Positions 9,642 to 17,579 of a stretch of 56,181 nt of DNA are shown here, piece by piece (the first letter of the stretch is position 1; each line of letters begins with the position of its first letter). The position numbers and the translations under genes were made by a program. This stretch comes from Asaia bogorensis (lineage in GTDB: Bacteria > Pseudomonadota > Alphaproteobacteria > Acetobacterales > Acetobacteraceae), in assembly GCA_943333505.2 (NCBI GenBank), contig CALQTN020000022.1, positions 1 through 56,181 on the forward strand. The letters run 5' to 3'. A model generated the notes under the pieces. That model searched no databases. It was not told the origin of the DNA and saw only the letters and a program-made list of their open reading frames with translations.

Positions 9642-10229
9642 ATGAACCAGCCCGCCCTCCACCAACCTGTGCCTGCGCAACGGCGATTTTTCGGCCTGTT
9701 TCGTCGTCGCCCTGAACGCGCCGGCTATCTCGTGTACGGTTCAGCGGTTGCCGCTGCGCGAACCCCGATCTTTTATGAGCGTTGGGGGGTGCCTGACACC
9801 CTGGATGGCCGCTTCGACATGGTGGGACTGCATGTCTATCTCCTGATCGAGCGCATCAACACGCCGCCGACCAAGGTCAATGCCGCGCTCGCCCAGGCGG
9901 TGTTTGATGCGATGTTTAACGATATGGACATCAACCTACGGGAGATGGGGGTGGGCGACCTCAGCGTTGGGGCCAAAATGCGGCAGATGTGGGAAGCCTT
10001 TCACGGCCGCGCCAAAGCCTATGGCGCGGCGTTGCAGGCCCCCGTGCCGCTGGATGCGCTTGCCAATGCCCTGGCCCGCAATGTCTGGCGCGGCGACGCG
10101 ACGGCGGCGGCCCCGGACCGTCTGGCGGACTATGTGTTGACCCAGATAAATGGGCTTGCGTCCCAGGATGCTGCCGAAATTGCGGCCGGCAGGGTGTTTT
10201 TTGCCCCGCCCATCACGGAGCCAGGATAA
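9642..10229 (+). CDS. Ubiquinol-cytochrome c chaperone family protein
   Basis: 195 residues of the CBP3/ubiquinol-cytochrome c chaperone family, which assists assembly of the cytochrome bc1 complex. Characteristic segments: the ARTPIFYERWGVPDTLDGRFDM block, the helix HVYLLIERI, FDAMFNDMDINLREMGVGD, and KMRQMWEAFHGRAKAY. The stop TAA shares its last A with the ATG of the next gene (TAATG), so the YceD-like gene is probably co-translated. Soluble; no signal peptide. Confidence 0.9.
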   Translation: MNQPALHQPVPAQRRFFGLFRRRPERAGYLVYGSAVAAARTPIFYERWGVPDTLDGRFDMVGLHVYLLIERINTPPTKVNAALAQAVFDAMFNDMDINLREMGVGDLSVGAKMRQMWEAFHGRAKAYGAALQAPVPLDALANALARNVWRGDATAAAPDRLADYVLTQINGLASQDAAEIAAGRVFFAPPITEPG

Positions 10230-10765
10230 TGTCTTCCCCAGAGCCTGTGCCACAACCCGAATTTCACCGGCCACTGATCATCGGACGCATCGGCGCCGGC
10301 CATGCCGAAACTATTGTCGCCTCCAAGACCGAATGCGCAGCGCTTGCCCGACGCATGGGGTTGCCCGCGATCTCCGCGCTGAGCTGCAGCTTCACCCTGG
10401 TGCCGACCGGAAAATCGGGCTTCACCGCCGATGGCCGGCTCAAAGCCCGGGTGGTGCAAACCTGCGTAGTCTCCCTGGAAGATTTCTCCGCCGACATTGA
10501 CGACGTGTTCCGGGTGCAATTCGTTCCCGCCGAGCGCCTCGCGGACACGGCAGACATGGCGATGGTGGACGATCCCGACTCCGAGGACGAAGTTCCCTAT
10601 CACGGGACAACGATCGATCTTGGTGAGGCGGCGGCCGAGCAGCTGGCACTCGTGCTCGATCCTTATCCGCGTGCGCCTGACGCGGTGCATCCCGCCGCTG
10701 AACCCGCCGATGACCAGCCTCCGCACCCGTTTGCCGGGCTTGGACGCCTGCGAAAGAACCCGTAA
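10229..10765 (+). CDS. yceD: YceD family (DUF177) protein
   Basis: 178-residue YceD/DUF177 protein, a family encoded just before ribosomal protein L32 in many bacteria and linked to ribosome/23S rRNA accumulation. Start ATG 10229 overlaps the upstream stop by one base. Family features are the LSCSFTLVPTG strand, the central RLKARVVQTCVVSLE block (many members have paired Cys here) and the acidic middle (DDPDSEDEVPY) followed by IDLGEAAAEQLALVLDPYPR. The 3' neighbour rpmF lies 215 bp away. That gap holds short inverted runs but no gene I can support. Confidence 0.88.
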   Translation: MSSPEPVPQPEFHRPLIIGRIGAGHAETIVASKTECAALARRMGLPAISALSCSFTLVPTGKSGFTADGRLKARVVQTCVVSLEDFSADIDDVFRVQFVPAERLADTADMAMVDDPDSEDEVPYHGTTIDLGEAAAEQLALVLDPYPRAPDAVHPAAEPADDQPPHPFAGLGRLRKNP

Positions 10766-10980
10766 TCTCCTGCGAGCTGTGACGCCGCAACGCGGCGCTG
10801 GATCAGCGTTGTGCGGAATGGCTTGCAGGGTATGGGGGTGTCTGCTAGACGGCGCGGCTCGCGTAAACGGCAGAATGTCCTATCCTGTCAGTTCCCGCGA
10901 ATTTGCAATATGTGGTCAGGCCACGAAGCTGCATGGGCAGTTTTGGGCCTGGATCATTCAGACCGGAGTGGCGGTGTCTC

Positions 10981-11184
10981 ATGGCTGTCCCGAAAAAGAA
11001 GTCCTCTCCCTCGCGGATGGGCATGCGACGCAGCCATCATGCGCTGACCAGCGTGGCGCACGCAGAATGCGGCAATTGCGGCGAACTGAAGCGCCCGCAC
11101 CATGTCTGCAGCCATTGCGGGCATTACGATGGCCGCGAAGTGGTGGCTGCCGGCAAGCCCCTGAAGGGCGCAGTTCGCGCCTGA
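10981..11184 (+). CDS. rpmF: 50S ribosomal protein L32
   Basis: 67-residue L32, starting [17 protein letters not shown], the family signature. It has a zinc-ribbon-type pair CGNC...CSHC (Cys ligands retained, so a zinc-containing C+ form). Full family length. It sits in the conserved yceD-rpmF-plsX-fabH order that ties ribosome assembly to lipid synthesis. Confidence 0.97.
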   Translation: MAVPKKKSSPSRMGMRRSHHALTSVAHAECGNCGELKRPHHVCSHCGHYDGREVVAAGKPLKGAVRA

Positions 11185-11281
11185 TCGCGCGGGCCCAGGC
11201 ATCGCAGATGTCGGCCACCCGCCGCGCCTGTGGTTTCACGGTGCGACCGTTGGTTGAGCATTCTCAGCCCAGTCTTGCATT

Positions 11282-12343
11282 GTGACCGACATCTACAGCC
11301 TCGCGATCGATGCAATGGGCGGCGATGCCGCACCGGCATCGGTTGTGGCGGGGCTTGAGTTGGCGGCTGAGCGGCATCCGGGCAGCCGGGTGCTCCTGTT
11401 TGGTGACCAACTGGCACTCGATCCTTTGCTCGCCCGGTACAAACGGGCCGCCGCGATCTGCACGGTGCGTCATACCTCAGAGGCGATTAGCAGCGACCTC
11501 AAACCCACCCAGGCTCTCCGTTTGCGGGGAGCCTCGATGCGGCTCGCGATCGATGCTGTCGCATCGGGGGAAGCCGCTGGTGTGGTCTCTGCCGGCAATA
11601 CTGGTGCTTTGCTCGCGCTTGCGAAAATCGTGATCAAGACCTTGCCCGGCATCGATCGACCGGCGATGGCTGCTATCAGCCCATCGGCGCGTGGCGATGT
11701 TGTCATGCTCGACCTCGGCGCCAACGTGCAGTGCACGACGAGAAATTTGATCGAGTTCGCCCTGATGGGTGATGTTTTTGCGCGCACCGTGCTCGGCCTG
11801 CCGGCGCCCACGATCGGGTTGCTCAATGTCGGCTCCGAGGAGCTGAAAGGCAGCGACCAGTTGCGCCTGGCCGCCGAGGGGTTGCGTGCGAGCCATCTTG
11901 GCACACAATTTCACGGCTTCGTCGAAGGCCATGATATCGCCGCCGGCACCACCGATGTGATCGTCACCGACGGTTTCACCGGTAATGTCGCGCTCAAAAC
12001 CGGTGAGGGTGCGCTGAAGCTGATGGGCACGATGCTGCGTCAGGTATTTTCGGCCTCAATTGCAACCCGCATTGCCTATCTGCTGGCCCGCCCTGGCTTG
12101 GACCGGCTGCGCGAATGGCTCGACCCGCAGCGCTATAACGGCGCGGTTATGCTGGGGCTGGCAGGGGTGGTGGTTAAGTCGCATGGTGGCGCCGACGCAC
12201 GCGGATTCGCGTCAGCGGTGGATGTCGCTATGGATATGGTCGTGCATCGCTTCAACGAAGGGATCCGTGACGGGCTTGCCCGCATGCAACACGTGCCGCC
12301 GATCGCGGGACAAGTATCTGCGCCCTCGGCGCCTGGGATTTGA
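11282..12343 (+). CDS. plsX: Phosphate acyltransferase PlsX
   Basis: 353 residues. PlsX transfers the acyl group from acyl-ACP to phosphate, making acyl-phosphate for phospholipid synthesis. Signature N-terminus AIDAMGGDAAPASVVAG, then SAGNTGALLALAKI, LDLGANVQC, LNVGSEELKGS, and the C-terminal block IVTDGFTGNVALKTGEG. The start is GTG 11282. The stop lies 3 bp before fabH, indicating one transcript. Confidence 0.97.
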   Translation: MTDIYSLAIDAMGGDAAPASVVAGLELAAERHPGSRVLLFGDQLALDPLLARYKRAAAICTVRHTSEAISSDLKPTQALRLRGASMRLAIDAVASGEAAGVVSAGNTGALLALAKIVIKTLPGIDRPAMAAISPSARGDVVMLDLGANVQCTTRNLIEFALMGDVFARTVLGLPAPTIGLLNVGSEELKGSDQLRLAAEGLRASHLGTQFHGFVEGHDIAAGTTDVIVTDGFTGNVALKTGEGALKLMGTMLRQVFSASIATRIAYLLARPGLDRLREWLDPQRYNGAVMLGLAGVVVKSHGGADARGFASAVDVAMDMVVHRFNEGIRDGLARMQHVPPIAGQVSAPSAPGI

Positions 12344-12346
12344 GTT

Positions 12347-13375
12347 ATGGCCGACACCAAGCAATCTGTTCCGACCGCGGGGCAACCCATTCCGACAGCA
12401 GGGCGCGTGACCCGCAGCCAGTTGACGGGCATCGGTGCCTATCTGCCCCGCGATCTGATCAGTAACGACGAACTCGCCAAGCGGGTCGATACGTCAGACG
12501 AGTGGATCCGCGAGCGCACCGGGATCCGCCAGCGCTACCTCGCACAGCCTGACGAAACCTGCGCCTTCATGGCCACCGAAGCCGCCCGCATGGCGCTGGC
12601 CGATGCCGGGGTTGCCGGCGATGCTGTCGATGCGATTATTCTGGCAACCGCAACCCCTGACCAGGCGTTTCCGGCAACCGCGGTGCGGGTCCAGGCAGCC
12701 CTTGGCGCCAAGGGTTTCGCCTTTGATCTGTCTGCCGCCTGTAGCGGCTTCATCTACGCGCTGACCACAGCGGATGCGCTGATCCGCGCCGGCCAAGCGC
12801 GCAATGTGTTGGTGATCGGGTCGGAAGTCTATTCGCGCATTATGAACTGGGAGGATCGCGGCACCTGCGTGCTGTTTGGCGACGGCGCCGGCGCGGTATT
12901 GCTGCAGGCCGGCGACGGCGATGGCAGCCACGATGATCGCGGGATTCTGTCTGCCCATATCCACGCCCAGGGTGATCTTGGCGATATTCTTTACGTCGAC
13001 GGCGCGGTCGGTCGCTCGGACCGGCCCGGCCATCTGGTGATGCACGGGCGCGAGGTTTTCCGCCACGCCGTCTCCAAACTCTCTGAAACCGTGCAACAAA
13101 CGCTTGTGGCGTGCGGGTTGACGATTGCTGATATCGACTGGCTGGTGCCGCATCAGGCCAATATGCGCATTATCGATGGGGTCGGCCGCCGGCTCGGCAT
13201 TCCTGCCGAAAAGGTCGTGGTGACGGTCGATCAGCACGCGAATACATCCGCCGCCTCGGTGCCGCTCGCGCTCCACGCCGCCTATACCGATGGCCGCATC
13301 AAGCGTGGCCAACTGGTGCTGATGGAAGCGCTGGGTGGCGGTTTGACCTGGGGATCGGCGCTTGTCCGGCTCTGA
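12347..13375 (+). CDS. fabH: 3-oxoacyl-ACP synthase III (KASIII)
   Basis: 342-residue FabH, which starts fatty-acid synthesis by condensing acetyl-CoA with malonyl-ACP. The catalytic triad is Cys132 (SAACSGF), His269 (VPHQANMRI) and Asn299 (HANTSAAS). The usual family start falls near residue 23 (RSQLTGIGAYLPRD). The first 20 residues are a Pro/Thr/Gln-rich extension containing two imperfect PTAG repeats. An in-frame GTG at 12407 would remove it, so the true start may be there. Confidence 0.96.
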   Translation: MADTKQSVPTAGQPIPTAGRVTRSQLTGIGAYLPRDLISNDELAKRVDTSDEWIRERTGIRQRYLAQPDETCAFMATEAARMALADAGVAGDAVDAIILATATPDQAFPATAVRVQAALGAKGFAFDLSAACSGFIYALTTADALIRAGQARNVLVIGSEVYSRIMNWEDRGTCVLFGDGAGAVLLQAGDGDGSHDDRGILSAHIHAQGDLGDILYVDGAVGRSDRPGHLVMHGREVFRHAVSKLSETVQQTLVACGLTIADIDWLVPHQANMRIIDGVGRRLGIPAEKVVVTVDQHANTSAASVPLALHAAYTDGRIKRGQLVLMEALGGGLTWGSALVRL

Positions 13376-13422
13376 GGTTGGCTGCGATGCTTGCGCTGCA
13401 AGCGGCTGAATTCAATCTATTC

Positions 13423-13451
13423 TTGACGTAATGCTCAAGTCTGCCTAGCGT
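13423..13451 (+). promoter_or_regulatory. Candidate promoter giving a leaderless ihfA mRNA
   Basis: TTGACG (13423-13428), 17-bp spacer, TAGCGT (13446-13451). The ATG of ihfA starts 8 bp after the -10 box, so transcription would begin at or within a base of the start codon. No Shine-Dalgarno is visible before that ATG. Confidence 0.5.
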
Positions 13452-13458
13452 TGGGCGC

Positions 13459-13770
13459 ATGAGCACAGTCACACGCGCGCACCTGACCGAGACGATCTAT
13501 ACCCAGGTCGGACTCTCCCGTAACGAATCGGCCGACCTGCTGGAGGCCGTGCTGGCCCGGATGGGCGCGGTTCTTGAAGAGGGAGAATCCGTTAAAATCA
13601 GCGGATTTGGAACCTTTTCGGTTCGGCAGAAAGGGCGTCGTATAGGACGTAATCCCAAGACTGGCGCCGAAGTGCCAATTCTGCCGCGGCGGGTGCTGGT
13701 GTTTCGACCGAGCCAGGTCCTCAAGGCCCATGTCAACCATACCGCCGTGCCGCTTGGGGACGACGAATGA
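13459..13770 (+). CDS. ihfA: Integration host factor alpha subunit
   Basis: 103-residue HU/IHF-family DNA-bending protein, the alpha subunit of the IHF heterodimer. N-terminal helices [36 protein letters not shown] and the beta-arm [15 protein letters not shown] with the family Pro. Position between fabH and a MerR-like regulator is the standard alphaproteobacterial locus for ihfA and supports alpha rather than HU. The stop overlaps the next start (ATGA). Confidence 0.95.
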   Translation: MSTVTRAHLTETIYTQVGLSRNESADLLEAVLARMGAVLEEGESVKISGFGTFSVRQKGRRIGRNPKTGAEVPILPRRVLVFRPSQVLKAHVNHTAVPLGDDE

Positions 13771-14360
13771 CCGATGGGCCAATGCCGGACTTTGATGCCG
13801 CCCCTTTGATCGAGGGCGATATCGCCACTGTCCGTGCGCGGGCCAAAAAAGCGCCCAACGCGTTCCGAACCATCAGCGAAGTGGCGGACGATCTTCACAT
13901 CCCGCAGCATGTGCTGCGTTTCTGGGAGACCAAGTTCCCCCAGGTAAAGCCGCTTAAGCGCGGAGGCGGGCGGCGCTATTATCGACCGGACGATATTACC
14001 TTGCTTCGGCAGATATCTGACCTGCTTTATACCCAGGGCTACACCATCAAGGGCGTGCAGCGTCTGCTGCGGGAAGGTGGCGGGCGGCTTGCCGATAATA
14101 TTCCGCCACCGCCGCCCGACGAAAAAGCCGACCTCGAGACGGATATTGACCACGATCACGAGCCGCAACTGCCAATGCCGGGCCTGGCGGTGGTGCCGCC
14201 CAAGGCTGTGCGCACCGATAAACCTGCGGCCAAGCCTGCCAAGGCCGCGCCAAAGGAGAACGACGCGTCGGGACAGGCCGCAGAAAACGCCCGGCTGCGG
14301 TCGCTGTTGGCGATAACCTTGCAAGAGTTGCAATCATTGCGGGCACAACTGCCCGCCTAA
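13767..14360 (+). CDS. MerR family transcriptional regulator
   Basis: 197 residues. A winged helix-turn-helix MerR domain spans about 33-105 ([22 protein letters not shown], then [15 protein letters not shown]). A Pro/Asp/Glu-rich linker and a short coiled C-terminal helix ([19 protein letters not shown]) follow. There are no Cys ligand motifs for metals, so it is not a metal sensor of the classical type. It is co-translated with ihfA (ATGA) as in many alphaproteobacteria; the regulated genes are unknown. Confidence 0.9.
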   Translation: MTDGPMPDFDAAPLIEGDIATVRARAKKAPNAFRTISEVADDLHIPQHVLRFWETKFPQVKPLKRGGGRRYYRPDDITLLRQISDLLYTQGYTIKGVQRLLREGGGRLADNIPPPPPDEKADLETDIDHDHEPQLPMPGLAVVPPKAVRTDKPAAKPAKAAPKENDASGQAAENARLRSLLAITLQELQSLRAQLPA

Positions 14361-14414
14361 AGTGCCATGTGCGATTGCGTCGCGCGACCGGCGATGCTAC
14401 CACCCGTTTCTGGC

Positions 14415-14491
14415 CGGAGCGTAGCGCAGCCTGGTAGCGCATCAGTCTGGGGGACTGAGGGTCGTGGGTTCGAATCCCGCCGCTCCGACCA
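14415..14491 (+). tRNA. tRNA-Pro (anticodon GGG)
   Basis: 77-nt cloverleaf: acceptor CGGAGCG/CGCTCCG, D-arm with AGCCTGGTAGCGC, anticodon stem TCAGT/ACTGA with loop CTGGGGG (anticodon GGG reads CCC/CCU), T-arm GTGGGTTCGAATCCCGC, discriminator A and genomically encoded CCA. It ends 24 bp before the stop of the convergent sugar-transferase gene. Confidence 0.96.
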
Positions 14492-14514
14492 ATTCCCCCA
14501 TCATATTACCGACG

Positions 14515-15909
14515 TCACCTTACCCCGGACGGCCACAGCACCACGCGCGCGGTTTGCAGCAGAATAATCAGGTCAAACCAGATTGCGTAGTTTTTGACGT
14601 AGTACAAATCATAGCTCAGCTTGGACCTGGCATCGTCGATCGAGGCGCCGTAGGGGTAGTTGACCTGGGCCCAGCCAGTCAGTCCGGCTTTGACGATGTG
14701 GCGTTGGTCGTAAAGTGGGATATTCGCAGTCAGTTCCTGGACAAATTCCGGTCGTTCGGGGCGGGGGCCGACCAACGACATGTCGCCGCGCAGGACGTTG
14801 AACAATTGCGGCAATTCATCCAGCCGTGACCGGCGCAGGAAGCGCCCGACCCGGGTGATGCGGTCGTCGCCACTGGCAGCCCATACCGCGCCATCGGCTT
14901 CGGCATCGCGCCGCATGGTGCGGAGCTTTAGGATGCTGAAATGGCGTTGCCCCTGGGTGACCCGGGTCTGGCGATATAATACCGGCCAGCCATCGTCCAG
15001 CACCACGGCGACCATTGCCAAGAGCAGGAACGGGCCTGCGACCGCCAGCATGACCAGGCTGACGCTGATATCGAGCGTCCGTTTCATTGTCCGTTCCAAG
15101 CCGTTGACCTGGAAACCGTCGGAATAGACGATCCAGCTCAATTCCATGCGCTTGAGGTCGATGCGGCGGATTTCGCGTTCTACGAAGCTGAGATATTGCT
15201 CAACCATGAACCCCGCGACTTTGCAGGCGAGGATGGCTTCGAGGTCCATGCCGCGTCGTTCGTCGGGGGCGACGACGATGACGCTCGGGTTGAGCCTTCG
15301 TGCGACATCCAACACGGTGCCTGACGCGGCAATAACCGTGACGCTTGGGTCATCGCTCAGGCGTTCGTCGCGCTTTCCGTAGGATGGATCATGCAGGCAG
15401 GTGATGTCATAGGCGAGATAGCGTCCTTCCTTGCGCAGCATCCACACCAGGTCCCAGGCGCGGGCACCGGCGCCGATCACCAGCAGATTGGGGCGCATCA
15501 GCCGATAGTGCTGCAAAATCCGAAACAACAGCCGCGCCGCGACGGCCGAGATGCCGAAGCATCCGACCGCGGCGGTGAATAGCAACGTCGCGTCGGCTGG
15601 TTCCTGCCAACCGCCCAGCATGCGGGCAAGCAGCTTACCGCCGATGAGCGCGGTAACCCCGCCGAGCCCAAGAACCATGGGCAGGCGCCCGAGCGATTTC
15701 CGGGTTTCGAGCACAACATCGCGGCGATAGAGGCCGAACGCATACAGAAACAACAGCATCGCGGCCGGATAGAGCAATGCCGGCACGACCCAGCTATCAG
15801 CCAAATGATGATCAATGCCTGGCGTTGACAACATCAACGCCAGCACCAGCAACCAGGCCAGCACGGCCAGGATTGCATCGAGCAAGAACATGACCGCCCC
15901 AGTTGTCAT
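14515..15909 (-). CDS. Exopolysaccharide undecaprenyl-phosphate sugar phosphotransferase
   Basis: 464-residue polyprenyl-phosphate hexose-1-phosphate transferase (WcaJ/EpsB-like), the membrane enzyme that loads the first sugar on undecaprenyl phosphate. Four N-terminal membrane segments (about 5-30, 42-62, 78-98, 108-128), a nucleotide-binding-like region (VIGAGARAWDLVWMLR), a further membrane segment near 275-300, then the catalytic bacterial sugar transferase domain with KLRTMRRDAE, RRSRLDELPQLFNVL, GDMSLVGPRPERPEF and GLTGWAQV. The C-terminal pattern resembles the PEP-CTERM-associated EpsB type; no PEP-CTERM genes are seen in the window. Start ATG 15909; weak ribosome site. Confidence 0.93.
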   Translation of the reverse strand: MTTGAVMFLLDAILAVLAWLLVLALMLSTPGIDHHLADSWVVPALLYPAAMLLFLYAFGLYRRDVVLETRKSLGRLPMVLGLGGVTALIGGKLLARMLGGWQEPADATLLFTAAVGCFGISAVAARLLFRILQHYRLMRPNLLVIGAGARAWDLVWMLRKEGRYLAYDITCLHDPSYGKRDERLSDDPSVTVIAASGTVLDVARRLNPSVIVVAPDERRGMDLEAILACKVAGFMVEQYLSFVEREIRRIDLKRMELSWIVYSDGFQVNGLERTMKRTLDISVSLVMLAVAGPFLLLAMVAVVLDDGWPVLYRQTRVTQGQRHFSILKLRTMRRDAEADGAVWAASGDDRITRVGRFLRRSRLDELPQLFNVLRGDMSLVGPRPERPEFVQELTANIPLYDQRHIVKAGLTGWAQVNYPYGASIDDARSKLSYDLYYVKNYAIWFDLIILLQTARVVLWPSGVR

Positions 15910-15955
15910 CCGATCGATTTATCCATCGGGGACGACAATGGCGGGTGCAAAGCGA

Positions 15956-16333
15956 TCAATCGAAGGAGGCTGTCGTTGTGTCGGTGCTTTTGTTGTAGCG
16001 GATGGTGATCTTGTCGACCGAGCACAGGTCGATATTGTGCCACACCGCGTTCGAGCTATCGACGGTGTAGACGACCTTGAGGTCCCATTTGCAGGTCTTG
16101 GTGGCGCGGCGGAACTTGATGTCGACCGTGGTGCCATTGCCCATTGTGCCGCTGCCGAGCACGTCATTTTCCCAATCATCGGAAGCCGACGGCGCGACGT
16201 AAACTTCTTTCAATTCATAGCCAGTGCGGTTGGACAGGGTGAAATCCTGCTTGGCCTCCTGGGCGAACACCTGCGGGGCGGCAACCATCATGTATCCGGC
16301 GGCGAGAAATCCGATAAACAAAGCGCGGTTCAT
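15956..16333 (-). CDS. Small secreted protein, unknown function
   Basis: 125 residues: an N-terminal signal peptide (hydrophobic FIGFLAAGYMMVAA, probable cleavage after VFA) and a compact beta-rich mature part starting QEAKQDFTLSNRTGYEL. Two Cys residues (in KTCKWDL and IDLCSVD) could form one disulfide in the periplasm. I recall similar small exported proteins as hypothetical in alphaproteobacteria; no function is assigned. Start chosen at ATG 16333 because AAGGACAG lies 6-8 nt upstream; upstream ATGs at 16348 and 16375 would only lengthen the pre-sequence. Confidence 0.75.
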   Translation of the reverse strand: MNRALFIGFLAAGYMMVAAPQVFAQEAKQDFTLSNRTGYELKEVYVAPSASDDWENDVLGSGTMGNGTTVDIKFRRATKTCKWDLKVVYTVDSSNAVWHNIDLCSVDKITIRYNKSTDTTTASFD

Positions 16334-16517
16334 TGGTCTGTCCTTCATGCTTTCATCTGATTCACGCGGGTACACCTACCGGACAGGCTAGGCCGGGAAC
16401 CCCATGTTGAGAAGCGACAATCTCGCGACAAATTGTTTAAAACCCGTGAACACGTCGGCGCACTGGCGTGCGTCCCACGCTGGCGCTACTGTCGATAAAA
16501 CTTGGGAGGACACCACA

Positions 16518-17456
16518 ATGAAGATTGGTTTTTTTAATGATTTCCGCCTCGGCGTCATCAAACACGACAGTGCCGGCGTGGGCACGATTGTCGATGTGAC
16601 CGCAGCAATTGCTGATATTTCCCGCATCGGGCCGCATGACCTCATCAACGGGGTGATTGCAAGCTGGGCGACCAGCCGGGGCAAGCTTGAAGCGGCGAGC
16701 GCTGGCGCGGGCGTGGCGCTCGGCAGTGTCACCTTGCAGCCGCCGCTGCCCAAGCCGGGCAATATCGTTTGCATGGCGGTCAACTACATGGAAGACGGCA
16801 CCCGCAGCGAGCCCGCCATCATCAACGCCTTCCACAAGGCATCGACCGCGGTCATTGGCCAGGGTGGCACCATGGTGCTGCCCGACGTCCCGGCGGTGGT
16901 GTTCGAGGGCGAGGCGGAATTGGGGCTAGTGATCGGCAAGCCGACCTCCCACGTTTCCCAGGCCAATGCGATGGGGCATGTTTTCGGCTACCTCAACTTC
17001 ATCGACGGTTCGGCGCGTGGCCTGACCTCGGCGGGATTTTTCGCGATGAAGTCGCGTGACACCTTCGCACCGATGGGGCCATGGATCACCACCGCCGATG
17101 AAATCGCCGATCCGCAGAACCTCAAGGTCCAGCTTTGGGTCAACGGGGTGCTGAAGCAGAACTTCAATACCAACGACATGGGCCACAAAATCGCACGCTG
17201 CATCGAGTGGGTGAGTTCGATCCACGCCTTGCAGCCGGGTGATGTGCTGGCGACCGGCACCAACCATCGTGGCCTCGGCGCATTTCAGCATGGCGATAAG
17301 GTGGAACTCGAGGTCGAGGGCTGCGGGCGCTTGGCGATCAATGTTACCGATGCGCTGGGGCGGACTTGGAACCAGCAGACGCGGTTGGAGCGGGTTACTG
17401 CCGGCTTGACGCCGGATACGGCGCCGCAGTTGAGTGGGAAATACGCAGGGAAGTAA
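16518..17456 (+). CDS. Fumarylacetoacetate hydrolase family protein
   Basis: 312-residue FAH-fold enzyme, a Mg2+/Mn2+-dependent C-C hydrolase, isomerase or decarboxylase acting on beta-keto acids. The metal-site region VVFEGEAELGLVIGK (Glu-x-Glu) and the ISSIHALQPGD-like segment (VSSIHALQPGDVLATGT) are visible, with FGYLNFIDGSARGL between. Start ATG 16518 has GGGAGGA upstream. Monocistronic-looking, followed 4 nt after the stop by an R1 hairpin. The substrate is unknown. Confidence 0.88.
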   Translation: MKIGFFNDFRLGVIKHDSAGVGTIVDVTAAIADISRIGPHDLINGVIASWATSRGKLEAASAGAGVALGSVTLQPPLPKPGNIVCMAVNYMEDGTRSEPAIINAFHKASTAVIGQGGTMVLPDVPAVVFEGEAELGLVIGKPTSHVSQANAMGHVFGYLNFIDGSARGLTSAGFFAMKSRDTFAPMGPWITTADEIADPQNLKVQLWVNGVLKQNFNTNDMGHKIARCIEWVSSIHALQPGDVLATGTNHRGLGAFQHGDKVELEVEGCGRLAINVTDALGRTWNQQTRLERVTAGLTPDTAPQLSGKYAGK

Positions 17457-17460
17457 GACT

Positions 17461-17562
17461 CTTCTTTGTTTGAAAACAAAGAAGCAAAAAAACTTTAAGA
17501 CTTGTTGCCGTTGGCGTGGGACCTCACCTTGATCCCATGCCAACGGCAATAGAGTCATAAAA
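17461..17562 (+). repeat. R1 gene-end repeat, copy 1
   Basis: Starts 4 nt after the FAH-family stop. An 11-bp hairpin (CTTCTTTGTTT, loop GA, AAACAAAGAAG; 17461-17484) is followed by GCAAAAAAACTTT. Then comes a 17-bp stem of TTGCCGTTGGCGTGGGA against TCCCATGCCAACGGCAA (17505-17549, one G-U pair) and an AGAGTCATAAAAA tail. The converging ADH gene ends 18 bp further on. Confidence 0.8.
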
Positions 17563-17579
17563 ACAATATCTTGCAGTCT

